Of a stretch of 5,316 bases of DNA, positions 1-5,316 are shown in pieces. Positions within the stretch are counted from its first letter, which is position 1, and each line of letters starts with the position of its first letter. The position numbers and the translations under genes were made by a program. The notes under the pieces are model-generated. The model did no database searches. It had not been told where the DNA came from and worked only from the letters and a program-made list of their open reading frames with translations. This DNA is from Methylophaga sp. (GTDB lineage: Bacteria > Pseudomonadota > Gammaproteobacteria > Nitrosococcales > Methylophagaceae): contig NVVK01000007.1 of NCBI GenBank assembly GCA_002733335.1, forward strand, positions 120,163 through 125,478, in the 5' to 3' direction.

Positions 1-777
1 ATTTATGCCTTTGCCAGAACGGCCGATGACTTTGCTGATGAAGGTGATGCCCCCCAACAACAGCGACTAGACCAATTAAATGACTATAGTCGAGCATTAG
101 GCGCTATCGATAATCATGATTATCAAGGTGACAATGCTATTTTTATCGCTCTGGCGGATGTAATTACACAACACCAACTTCCCATTAGTTTATTTAAAGA
201 TTTACTTGATGCCTTCAAACAAGATGTCATTCAACAGCGTTATCAACATTTTGATGACGTTTTAGATTATTGCAAACGCTCAGCCAATCCCGTCGGTCGT
301 TTATTATTGCTATTAGATGGTCATCCTAACGAGCAGCAATTACAACAATCAGATGCCATTTGCAGCGCCTTACAACTGATTAATTTTTATCAAGATATTG
401 TGCAAGATATCACAGAGTCAGACCGCATTTATATTCCAACAGAAGAGCTTGAAGAGTTTGGTGTCAGTGAAAAACAGTTAACCCAATTAGATACAACTGA
501 TATTGCGCCGCTAATACGCCTACAGCATAAAAGAGCTCTTGGGCTGATGATAACTGGAGTACGATTAGGAACAACGGTTAAAGGCAGGATCGGCTGGGAA
601 ATTAGAGCCATGACATTAGCGGGTATCACCACCTTAAATAAATTAATGTCGCTTAATGATAATGCGCTATTAAATCGGCCTCGACTCAGCAAGTTTACAT
701 TATTGAAAATAGTATTTATAAGCTATTCTAAAACACTTTATTTATCTCATGCCGCGAAGAAATTAACCGGTAACTGA
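1..777 (+). CDS. hpnC: Hydroxysqualene synthase HpnC (squalene/phytoene synthase family), 5' end missing
   Basis: The frame is open from base 1 to a TGA at 775-777, giving 258 residues. The true start lies left of the window, probably 20-30 codons away because the family is usually about 280-290 residues. Visible motifs, numbered from the first residue in the window, are the first Asp-rich motif DDFADE (9-14), the segment YCKRSANPVGRLLL (90-103), and the second Asp-rich motif NFYQDIVQD (128-136; D132 and D136) followed by DRIYIP (141-146). The Asp residues bind Mg-diphosphate in this fold. The 'SANPVGR' segment and the 'R-x-Y-x-P' after the second motif favour HpnC over HpnD or phytoene synthase. 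In known HpnCDE pathways HpnD makes presqualene diphosphate, HpnC converts it to hydroxysqualene and HpnE reduces this to squalene for hopanoids or related lipids. hpnD and hpnE do not follow here; the next gene is convergent. They may lie upstream. A paralogous prenyl synthase for carotenoids is a less likely alternative. Confidence 0.88.
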   Translation: MYAFARTADDFADEGDAPQQQRLDQLNDYSRALGAIDNHDYQGDNAIFIALADVITQHQLPISLFKDLLDAFKQDVIQQRYQHFDDVLDYCKRSANPVGRLLLLLDGHPNEQQLQQSDAICSALQLINFYQDIVQDITESDRIYIPTEELEEFGVSEKQLTQLDTTDIAPLIRLQHKRALGLMITGVRLGTTVKGRIGWEIRAMTLAGITTLNKLMSLNDNALLNRPRLSKFTLLKIVFISYSKTLYLSHAAKKLTGN

Positions 778-875
778 GCACTTCCCCCCTATAATTAAAC
801 GTCTCACCATCACACTAAGAGAGTGAATTTAAATAAAATCGGGGGCAAAATAGTAGCTACTCCTTTGATTCCTCC

Positions 876-932
876 CCCGTCCATGGTGAGCCTGTCGAAC
901 CATAATCCTTCGACAAGCTCAGGACAAGCGGG
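876..932. repeat. REP-like GC-rich imperfect palindrome
   Basis: This 57-bp element is much richer in GC than its AT-rich surroundings. Its core is a 13-bp inverted repeat with one mismatch: TGAGCCTGTCGAA (887-899) against TTCGACAAGCTCA (909-921), around a 9-nt loop. CCCG (876-879) and CGGG (929-932) close the outer ends, with a 7-9-nt unpaired stretch on each side between them and the core. The right arm, CCTTCGACAAGCTCAGGAC (907-925), resembles a sequence I recall as a dispersed intergenic repeat in many proteobacterial genomes; I could not check this. There is no coding capacity and no clear target-site duplication. It lies between convergent genes, the usual place for REP-type elements, and could act on transcript ends as a folded structure. 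Confidence 0.6.
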
Positions 933-971
933 AGATCACTCATAATATCAAGGGATCAGCCAGCTTGGTTT

Positions 972-1003
972 CTAGCGACAACGGCACAAAGTGTTGTCGC
1001 TAG
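972..1003. terminator. Strong hairpin between convergent hpnC and trhP, possible bidirectional terminator
   Basis: CTAGCGACAAC (972-982) and GTTGTCGCTAG (993-1003) form a perfect 11-bp inverted repeat around a 10-nt loop. The hairpin lies 12 nt beyond the trhP stop codon on the minus strand and about 195 nt after the hpnC stop on the plus strand. The position suits a transcript end. However, neither side carries a proper T-tract: the plus-strand side continues TACATTTCC and the minus-strand side AAACCAAGC. It may therefore stabilise 3' ends, or mark a processed or Rho-dependent end, instead of being a classical intrinsic terminator. Confidence 0.5.
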
Positions 1004-1015
1004 TACATTTCCAGA

Positions 1016-2362
1016 TTAAAGATATCTTGCCAATAACCCACGTTCAGGCACGCTGCCTTCATAAGGAACTTTCACTTGATGTCCACTACCGGGAGCGACA
1101 TCAATCAATGCTCCATCTTTGTTATACATTTTATCTAAGGTGAGTTCGACATTACCTTCCGGTAAAACCAATTCTAGTTTATCGCCCACTAAAAATTTAT
1201 TTTTCACATCAATCTCTAGACTCTTGTTTTCGTTATCATAGCCTATTATTTCACCCACATATTGTTGGCGATCGCTACTTGAGTAACCCTCCATATAGTT
1301 TTGTTGTTCTTGTGTTGGGTGGCGCTGATAAAAACCATCGGTATAACCTCGATTGGCCAAATTATCGAGTTTTCCAATTAATGTTGGATCAAAATTATTA
1401 CCCGCCACGGCATCATCAATAGCACGACGATACAGTTGTGCTGTTCGTGCCACATAATAAATGGATTTGGTACGCCCTTCTATTTTGAGTGAATCAACTC
1501 CTATTTTGGCCAATCGCTCTATATGCTGAATAGCACGTAGATCTTTTGAATTCATAATATAGGTGCCGTGTTCATCTTCAAAAATAGGCATCATTTCGCC
1601 CGGCCTATTACCTTCTTCAATCAAATAAATATCATCAGCCAGTGGATGACGTTGTTGACTGCCACAATCAGAAAGACCACCCTGATTCATAGCATCAAAG
1701 GCCTTAAAGTCTATTTTTTGTGGTGAATCATCATTGCCATCACTTGCATGTGTTTTATAATCCCAGCGACATGAGTTGGTGCATGAGCCTTGGTTAGGAT
1801 CGCGATGGTTAAAATAGCCGGATAATAGACAGCGCCCAGAATAAGCAATGCAAAGTGCGCCATGAACAAAGACTTCTATTTCCATTTCTGGGCATTGCTG
1901 GCGAATTTCTTCAATTTCGTCGAGTGACAGCTCTCGCGATAAAATAACTCGACTAACACCTACAGAATGCCAAAACTTTACAGCTTGATAATTCACCGTA
2001 TTCGCTTGAACAGACAAGTGAATAGGCACTTCTGGCCAGCGCTCTCGCACCATCATAATCAAACCCGGATCTGCCATAATTAACGCATCAGGTTTCATGG
2101 CAATAACAGGTTCCATATCCGCCATATAGGTCTTTATTTTTACATTGTGTGGCATCAAATTACTGGCCACAAAAAACTGCTTCCCTAAGGCGTGTGCCTC
2201 ATCAATTCCTTGAGCCAAAACATCAAGTTTATGAAAAGCATTATTACGTACACGTAAGCTATATCTAGGCTGACCCGCATACACAGCGTCCGCTCCGAAT
2301 GCATAGGCATAACGCATATGCTGCAAACTACCTGCAGGCAAAAGTAACTCTGGCGAATTCAT
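1016..2362 (-). CDS. trhP: tRNA 5-hydroxyuridine modification protein TrhP (YegQ, peptidase U32 family)
   Basis: This 448-residue protein is nearly the length of E. coli TrhP/YegQ (about 453) and resembles it along its whole length. In E. coli, TrhP is needed for hydroxylation of wobble uridine 34 (ho5U), the precursor of cmo5U-type modifications, in a route tied to prephenate and Fe-S cluster supply; it acts in the cytoplasm. Visible here are the N-terminal LLLPAGSLQHMRYA, GADAVYAGQPRYSLRVRNN (23-41), and HLSVQANTVN (115-124). The U32 signature runs from E163 to S181 (E-x-F-x2-G-A-L-C-x4-G-x-C). Cysteines C171, C178, C194 and C198 are the likely Fe-S ligands of this family. Further matches are FEDEHGTYIMNSKDLRAI (261-278) and SLKIEGRTKS (291-300), then a small C-terminal U32 domain (about 368-448). 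The stretch at about 203-245 is the variable part and differs from E. coli. The length and C-terminal domain argue against UbiU/UbiV (about 300 residues) and RlhA (about 650). The start is ATG at 2360-2362, with AAGG (2371-2374) 8 nt upstream. Confidence 0.95.
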   Translation of the reverse strand: MNSPELLLPAGSLQHMRYAYAFGADAVYAGQPRYSLRVRNNAFHKLDVLAQGIDEAHALGKQFFVASNLMPHNVKIKTYMADMEPVIAMKPDALIMADPGLIMMVRERWPEVPIHLSVQANTVNYQAVKFWHSVGVSRVILSRELSLDEIEEIRQQCPEMEIEVFVHGALCIAYSGRCLLSGYFNHRDPNQGSCTNSCRWDYKTHASDGNDDSPQKIDFKAFDAMNQGGLSDCGSQQRHPLADDIYLIEEGNRPGEMMPIFEDEHGTYIMNSKDLRAIQHIERLAKIGVDSLKIEGRTKSIYYVARTAQLYRRAIDDAVAGNNFDPTLIGKLDNLANRGYTDGFYQRHPTQEQQNYMEGYSSSDRQQYVGEIIGYDNENKSLEIDVKNKFLVGDKLELVLPEGNVELTLDKMYNKDGALIDVAPGSGHQVKVPYEGSVPERGLLARYL

Positions 2363-2370
2363 ATCTAAAA

Positions 2371-2379
2371 CCTTACCTT
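2371..2379 (-). promoter_or_regulatory. Ribosome binding site of trhP
   Basis: Read on the minus strand this is AAGGTAAGG. The proximal AAGG ends 8 nt before the ATG at 2360-2362, a normal spacing that supports this start. Confidence 0.65.
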
Positions 2380-2393
2380 TTAAAAGGGATTGA

Positions 2394-2421
2394 ATTATAA
2401 GCTATTTAACAAAAATTCCAA
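2394..2421 (-). promoter_or_regulatory. Sigma70-like promoter of trhP
   Basis: On the minus strand a perfect -10 box TATAAT (2394-2399) is preceded by TTGGAA (2416-2421), which matches the -35 consensus at four of six positions, with a 16-bp spacer. Transcription would begin near 2387 and give a leader of about 25 nt, just enough to hold the AAGG ribosome binding site. This is the best promoter match in the window. It is inferred from sequence alone. Confidence 0.6.
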
Positions 2422-2428
2422 TAAATAC

Positions 2429-2438
2429 AAGCATGCTT
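2429..2438. promoter_or_regulatory. Palindrome in the divergent trhP-mltF intergenic region, possible operator
   Basis: AAGCATGCTT is a perfect 10-bp palindrome lying 7 bp upstream of the trhP -35 box and about 80 bp upstream of the mltF start. Its place between two divergent genes suits a regulator site, but it is short, single-copy here, and matches no operator I can name. A chance occurrence is quite possible. Confidence 0.22.
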
Positions 2439-2482
2439 CACACAAATTAAAACTTAAGCAATTAAAAACAGTCAATATAGGG

Positions 2483-2488
2483 CATAAT
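2483..2488 (+). promoter_or_regulatory. Possible -10 element of mltF
   Basis: CATAAT matches the -10 consensus at five of six positions and lies 29 nt before the mltF start codon. I see no good -35 box at 16-18 bp upstream, so the assignment is weak. The overlapping AT-rich sequence offers other poor candidates, such as TATAGG at 2476-2481. Confidence 0.25.
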
Positions 2489-2505
2489 AATTCTCAAAAT
2501 ACTAC

Positions 2506-2511
2506 AAGGAG
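2506..2511 (+). promoter_or_regulatory. Ribosome binding site that selects the TTG start of mltF
   Basis: AAGGAG ends 6 nt before TTG at 2518-2520, an ideal distance. An ATG at 2514-2516 is only 2 nt from the site and is in another frame; it reads five codons (M-V-E-V-Y) and stops at TAG 2529-2531. In the mltF frame there is a TAA at 2488-2490 and no ATG between it and the TTG, so the TTG is the only start that keeps the lipoprotein signal peptide. Confidence 0.75.
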
Positions 2512-2517
2512 TCATGG

Positions 2518-3912
2518 TTGAAGTTTATTAGCGTATTACTTATTTCATTAGGTTTTCTCATAGCATGTGGTGAAGCAATACCCCATTTAGAAGAAATCCG
2601 TGAACGTGGAGAATTACGCGTATTGAGTCGCTATGGTCCAACCACTTATTATGTGAAGAATGAGGCCTTAGCGGGTTTTGAATATGATCTAGCAAAACGC
2701 TTTGCTGATCATCTTAATGTTAAACTCAAAATTATTGTGCCCGATAATTTAAATGATATGCTCAATTTTATTGAACAGGGCAAAGCTGATATCGCCGCGG
2801 CGGGGCTTACCGTTACGCCTGCACGTAAAGATATTATTCGATTTGGCCCGGTATATCAACAAGTGACGCAGCAATTTGTTTATCGATTAGGTACTAAAAA
2901 ACCTAAAAATATTGCTCAGTTAGCCGATGGTCATTTAGAGGTGGTTGCTGCGAGTAGCCACGTAGAACAATTACACTCTCTGCGAGAAGAAATCCCCTCG
3001 CTTATCTGGACAGAAAATACTGAACTTGATAGTAGTGGCCTACTTGAATTAGTACAATTAGAACTGATTGATTACACTATTGCAGATTCAAATGAATTAG
3101 CCGCCAACCAAATATTATTTCCTGAGCTGCGCGTTGCATTTAACATTTCTGAGCCACAATCATTAGCTTGGGCAATGCCCTTTGCTGAGGATGGTACGCT
3201 CTATAATGAAATGGCCATATTCTTTGAAAAAATGGATGAGTCTGGTGATTTAGAACGGTTAAAAGAAAAATATTATGGTCATATTCGCCATTTTGATTAT
3301 CTTGATACTCGTGCTATTGATCGTCGCATCTTAACCCATCTTCCCAAATATCAAACACTCTTTGAACAAGCTGGGGAGAAATTTGATCTTGACTGGCGTT
3401 TATTAGCCGCCATGTCATATCAGGAATCACATTGGAATCGCCATGCTGTTTCACCCACAGGTGTAAAAGGCTTAATGATGCTGACTCAAAATACTGCAAA
3501 ACTAATGAAAGTTGCCGATAGAAAAGATCCTGCCCAGAGCATCGAGGGCGGCGCGGCTTATCTAAGCTACATAAAAAAACGCTTACCTGATGACATAGTT
3601 GAACCCGATCGCACTTGGATAGCCCTCGCATCCTACAATGTCGGCCTAGGCCATGTAGAAGATGCTCGTAAGCTAACAGAAGGTAGCGGCGGGGATCCTG
3701 ATTTATGGCCTGATATAAAAACACGTCTACCATTATTAAGTAAGAAAAAATGGTATGAAAGAACACGCCACGGTTATGCGCGTGGGGGCGAACCCGTGCA
3801 TTATGTTCAGAATATTCGACGTTACTACGATATTTTATTGCAGCAAGAGTCTACTCTTGAATTAAATTCTAGTGCAAGTGAAGAAAGAAAATTATTACCT
3901 GGTGCATTATAA
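2518..3912 (+). CDS. mltF: Membrane-bound lytic transglycosylase F (lipoprotein)
   Basis: This 464-residue, two-domain protein resembles E. coli MltF/YfhD (518 residues) throughout, but has a shorter N-terminus and C-terminal tail. Residues 1-17 form a short lipoprotein signal peptide with a lipobox LIAC. C17 would be lipidated, and Gly at +2 favours outer-membrane sorting. Residues about 27-256 are a periplasmic solute-binding-protein family 3 domain (RGELRVLSRYGPTTYY, GFEYDLAKRFAD, ADIAAAGLTVTPARK). Residues about 285-440 are the SLT catalytic domain. The catalytic Glu is E303 in YQESHW (301-306), followed by SPTGVKGLMMLTQNTA (312-327), ASYNVGLGHVEDAR (371-384) and YARGGEPVHYVQNIRRYY (420-437). 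Such enzymes cleave the MurNAc-GlcNAc bond of peptidoglycan to give 1,6-anhydro-muropeptides. The binding domain is regarded as regulatory in this family, as described for P. aeruginosa MltF. The start is TTG, the only in-frame codon that keeps the signal peptide. The gene is divergent from trhP and is followed after 111 bp by the diguanylate cyclase on the same strand. Confidence 0.95.
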   Translation: MKFISVLLISLGFLIACGEAIPHLEEIRERGELRVLSRYGPTTYYVKNEALAGFEYDLAKRFADHLNVKLKIIVPDNLNDMLNFIEQGKADIAAAGLTVTPARKDIIRFGPVYQQVTQQFVYRLGTKKPKNIAQLADGHLEVVAASSHVEQLHSLREEIPSLIWTENTELDSSGLLELVQLELIDYTIADSNELAANQILFPELRVAFNISEPQSLAWAMPFAEDGTLYNEMAIFFEKMDESGDLERLKEKYYGHIRHFDYLDTRAIDRRILTHLPKYQTLFEQAGEKFDLDWRLLAAMSYQESHWNRHAVSPTGVKGLMMLTQNTAKLMKVADRKDPAQSIEGGAAYLSYIKKRLPDDIVEPDRTWIALASYNVGLGHVEDARKLTEGSGGDPDLWPDIKTRLPLLSKKKWYERTRHGYARGGEPVHYVQNIRRYYDILLQQESTLELNSSASEERKLLPGAL

Positions 3913-3935
3913 GTCGATAATATAGTTCATATTAA

Positions 3936-3962
3936 TTGAGTATAGGTTCAAGGTTTTATAGT
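3936..3962 (+). promoter_or_regulatory. Weak candidate promoter upstream of the diguanylate cyclase gene
   Basis: TTGAGT (3936-3941) and TATAGT (3957-3962) match the -35 and -10 consensus at four and five of six positions, with a short 15-bp spacer. Transcription would start near 3969 and leave a leader of about 55 nt. The 111-bp gap after mltF is long enough for an own promoter, but it is so AT-rich that such matches arise by chance. Confidence 0.25.
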
Positions 3963-4023
3963 CAAAACAATGCTATTTTGTTAGTATTTTTTAAATATAA
4001 CGCATCCAAGGATCTACGACGTC

Positions 4024-5316
4024 ATGGCAGATGACAATATAACTCAACAGCTAAAAGAGTGGAAAGACAAGTATTATCAATCACTTACTGAGTTTGAGGA
4101 GCAGCAACGTTACGATGAATTACTACAGCGAAGTTTAGGTCGACTTGCCCTCGCAGCAGATGGCATAGATCCAATTTTAGATACTCAGCTTAAATCGCTA
4201 CGCAGTGTATTGAAAGGCAAAAAAGATCATCATGAAATTGAATTGATCTTAGAAAAAATGGAGCGCGCCATCGCCCAGATGGATTCAGATATTAGCAATG
4301 GCCCCGTGGCCAATAAAATTTTATCAGAGCTACTCGTTTCATTAAAAATACCTAAGCAATTTAAATCTGAATCAAAATCATTAATAAAACAGCTAAACAC
4401 CGCTAATAAAAAAGTTTCTCAACTTATCCCTCAAGTATTGTCATTACTCGATAATTGCATGAACAGCGAGAGTGCTAGCTCTTCTTCTTCAGGTTTTGGT
4501 TTTAATTTATTTGGTTTAGGTAAAGATAAAACGGAACAAACCGAGGATGTGCTCACAGGTGATTTAGTCGACACTAACGGCGATGAAATTGATTTAGATG
4601 ATAACTTTGCTGATTCTGGTATGCCGAATCATCGTTTACTCATGGAGTTATTAGAACGCTTCCCTCTCCCCACAGACTTAAGTAAAAAAGCCACAAAAAT
4701 ACGCCATAGTATTGAAGATGGGATATCAGATCAGGCTCTTCCCGATGTTATTAATAGTATTGCCGAGATTGTAAGCTCACTTGGCTCTCAAGCTGTCACT
4801 GAGAAGCTAGAATATCAAGAATTTTTAGAAGCACTCACCACTAAATTGCAGTCCCTTGATGAACATATTAGAGAAACAAGTAGCAACGAGCTAGCAGCAT
4901 TTAAAGAGCGGCATGCCCTCAGCCAAGCCATGGAAGATGAAGTAAAAGGTATTCGTGGACATGTCGATAAAGCAGATAATCTTGAGCAATTAAAATCAAC
5001 CGTGAATGAACGCTTAGATTCACTTAATCAACATTTTGAAAATTCACAAGAATCTGATCGTACACGCTTTGAGCAATCACAAAAACAAATCCGTGAACTT
5101 AATAAACGCTTAAAAGATATGGAAGATGAAAGCGAATTATTAAAAGAATCGGTTGTTCAATCACGGGAATTAGCATTAAAAGATGCCTTAACCGGAATTT
5201 GGAACCGTCAGGCTTTAGATGAAGATCTTGAAAAAGAATTTATTCGTTGGCAACGTTATCAAAAGCCGCTTAGCTTAGTGGTTTGGGATATTGATTTCTT
5301 TAAACGCGTAAATGAT
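4024..5316 (+). CDS. GGDEF diguanylate cyclase, DgcP-like, 3' end missing
   Basis: The frame is open for 431 codons from ATG 4024 to the window end. AAGGA (4008-4012) lies 11 nt upstream, a slightly long spacing. No signal peptide or membrane segment is seen, so the protein should be cytoplasmic. Residues 1-145 are mostly helical and charged (WKDKYYQSL, LQRSLGRLALAADG). Residues 150-166 are a Ser-rich then Phe/Gly-rich linker. Residues 167-200 are acidic, about 203-290 are a second helical segment, and about 300-385 look coiled-coil. The GGDEF domain begins at DALTGIWNR (387-395). WDIDFFKRVND (421-431) supplies the first metal-binding Asp (D422, equivalent to PleD D327) and the guanine-binding Asn (N430, PleD N335). 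The window stops before the GG(D/E)EF signature, so catalytic competence and any I-site cannot be judged. The product would condense two GTP to c-di-GMP. From memory, the N-terminus and layout resemble DgcP of Pseudomonas, a polar cyclase linked to FimV; this assignment is moderate. Confidence 0.88.
   Translation, partial: MADDNITQQLKEWKDKYYQSLTEFEEQQRYDELLQRSLGRLALAADGIDPILDTQLKSLRSVLKGKKDHHEIELILEKMERAIAQMDSDISNGPVANKILSELLVSLKIPKQFKSESKSLIKQLNTANKKVSQLIPQVLSLLDNCMNSESASSSSSGFGFNLFGLGKDKTEQTEDVLTGDLVDTNGDEIDLDDNFADSGMPNHRLLMELLERFPLPTDLSKKATKIRHSIEDGISDQALPDVINSIAEIVSSLGSQAVTEKLEYQEFLEALTTKLQSLDEHIRETSSNELAAFKERHALSQAMEDEVKGIRGHVDKADNLEQLKSTVNERLDSLNQHFENSQESDRTRFEQSQKQIRELNKRLKDMEDESELLKESVVQSRELALKDALTGIWNRQALDEDLEKEFIRWQRYQKPLSLVVWDIDFFKRVND

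Noticed and set aside
307..309. TTG as a possible start of a shorter hpnC product
   Set aside because: The same frame is open from base 1 and encodes the first Asp-rich motif and the YCKRSANPVGR segment upstream, so this codon is internal.
429..692. 87-codon open frame on the minus strand inside hpnC
   Set aside because: It is antisense to well-supported HpnC coding sequence and has no recognisable motif.
801..825. Possible terminator hairpin shortly after hpnC (CACT/AGTG)
   Set aside because: The stem has only four pairs and no T-tract follows.
1016..2362. A secreted protease role for the U32 'peptidase' gene
   Set aside because: There is no signal peptide, and the full-length resemblance is to TrhP, whose established role is tRNA hydroxylation. 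The peptidase label is historical.
3314..3766. 150-codon open frame on the minus strand inside mltF
   Set aside because: It lies wholly opposite the catalytic SLT domain of mltF, where the plus-strand protein is strongly family-like. The predicted peptide shows no recognisable domain, so it is an antisense shadow.
3966..3992. AT-only hairpin followed by six Ts after mltF, as an intrinsic terminator
   Set aside because: The stem AACAA/TTGTT has only five pairs, with a single G-C pair, so it is too weak to call a terminator despite the T-run.

Overview
The window is an ordinary-looking chromosomal segment of an AT-rich gammaproteobacterium. The placement rests on close resemblance of two gene products to E. 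coli TrhP (YegQ) and MltF, on a lipobox-bearing cell-wall enzyme typical of Gram-negative bacteria, on a GGDEF protein resembling pseudomonad DgcP, and on an HpnC-type squalene-pathway enzyme. The genus cannot be fixed from the sequence. No rRNA, tRNA, CRISPR array, transposase or phage gene is visible.

Layout. (1) Positions 1-777, plus strand: the 3' part of hpnC (hydroxysqualene synthase), cut by the left edge. (2) 778-1015: a 238-bp gap between convergent genes. It holds a GC-rich REP-like palindrome (876-932) and a perfect 11-bp stem hairpin (972-1003). (3) 1016-2362, minus strand: trhP, a U32-family tRNA-hydroxylation protein, with a good sigma70-like promoter at 2394-2421. (4) 2363-2517: a divergent intergenic region with a 10-bp palindrome and the control elements of both flanking genes. 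(5) 2518-3912, plus strand: mltF, a lipoprotein lytic transglycosylase that starts at TTG. (6) 3913-4023: a 111-bp AT-rich gap. (7) 4024-5316, plus strand: a diguanylate cyclase of DgcP-like architecture, cut by the right edge inside its GGDEF domain just after the first metal-binding aspartate.

The four genes belong to four separate processes: squalene/hopanoid lipid synthesis, tRNA wobble-uridine hydroxylation, peptidoglycan turnover and c-di-GMP signalling. Only mltF and the cyclase lie in tandem, and they may or may not be co-transcribed. I found no convincing new multi-gene system. The points most worth a second look are the internal repeat in the cyclase's N-terminal region, the TTG start of mltF overlapped by an out-of-frame ATG mini-ORF, and the two palindromic elements downstream of hpnC.
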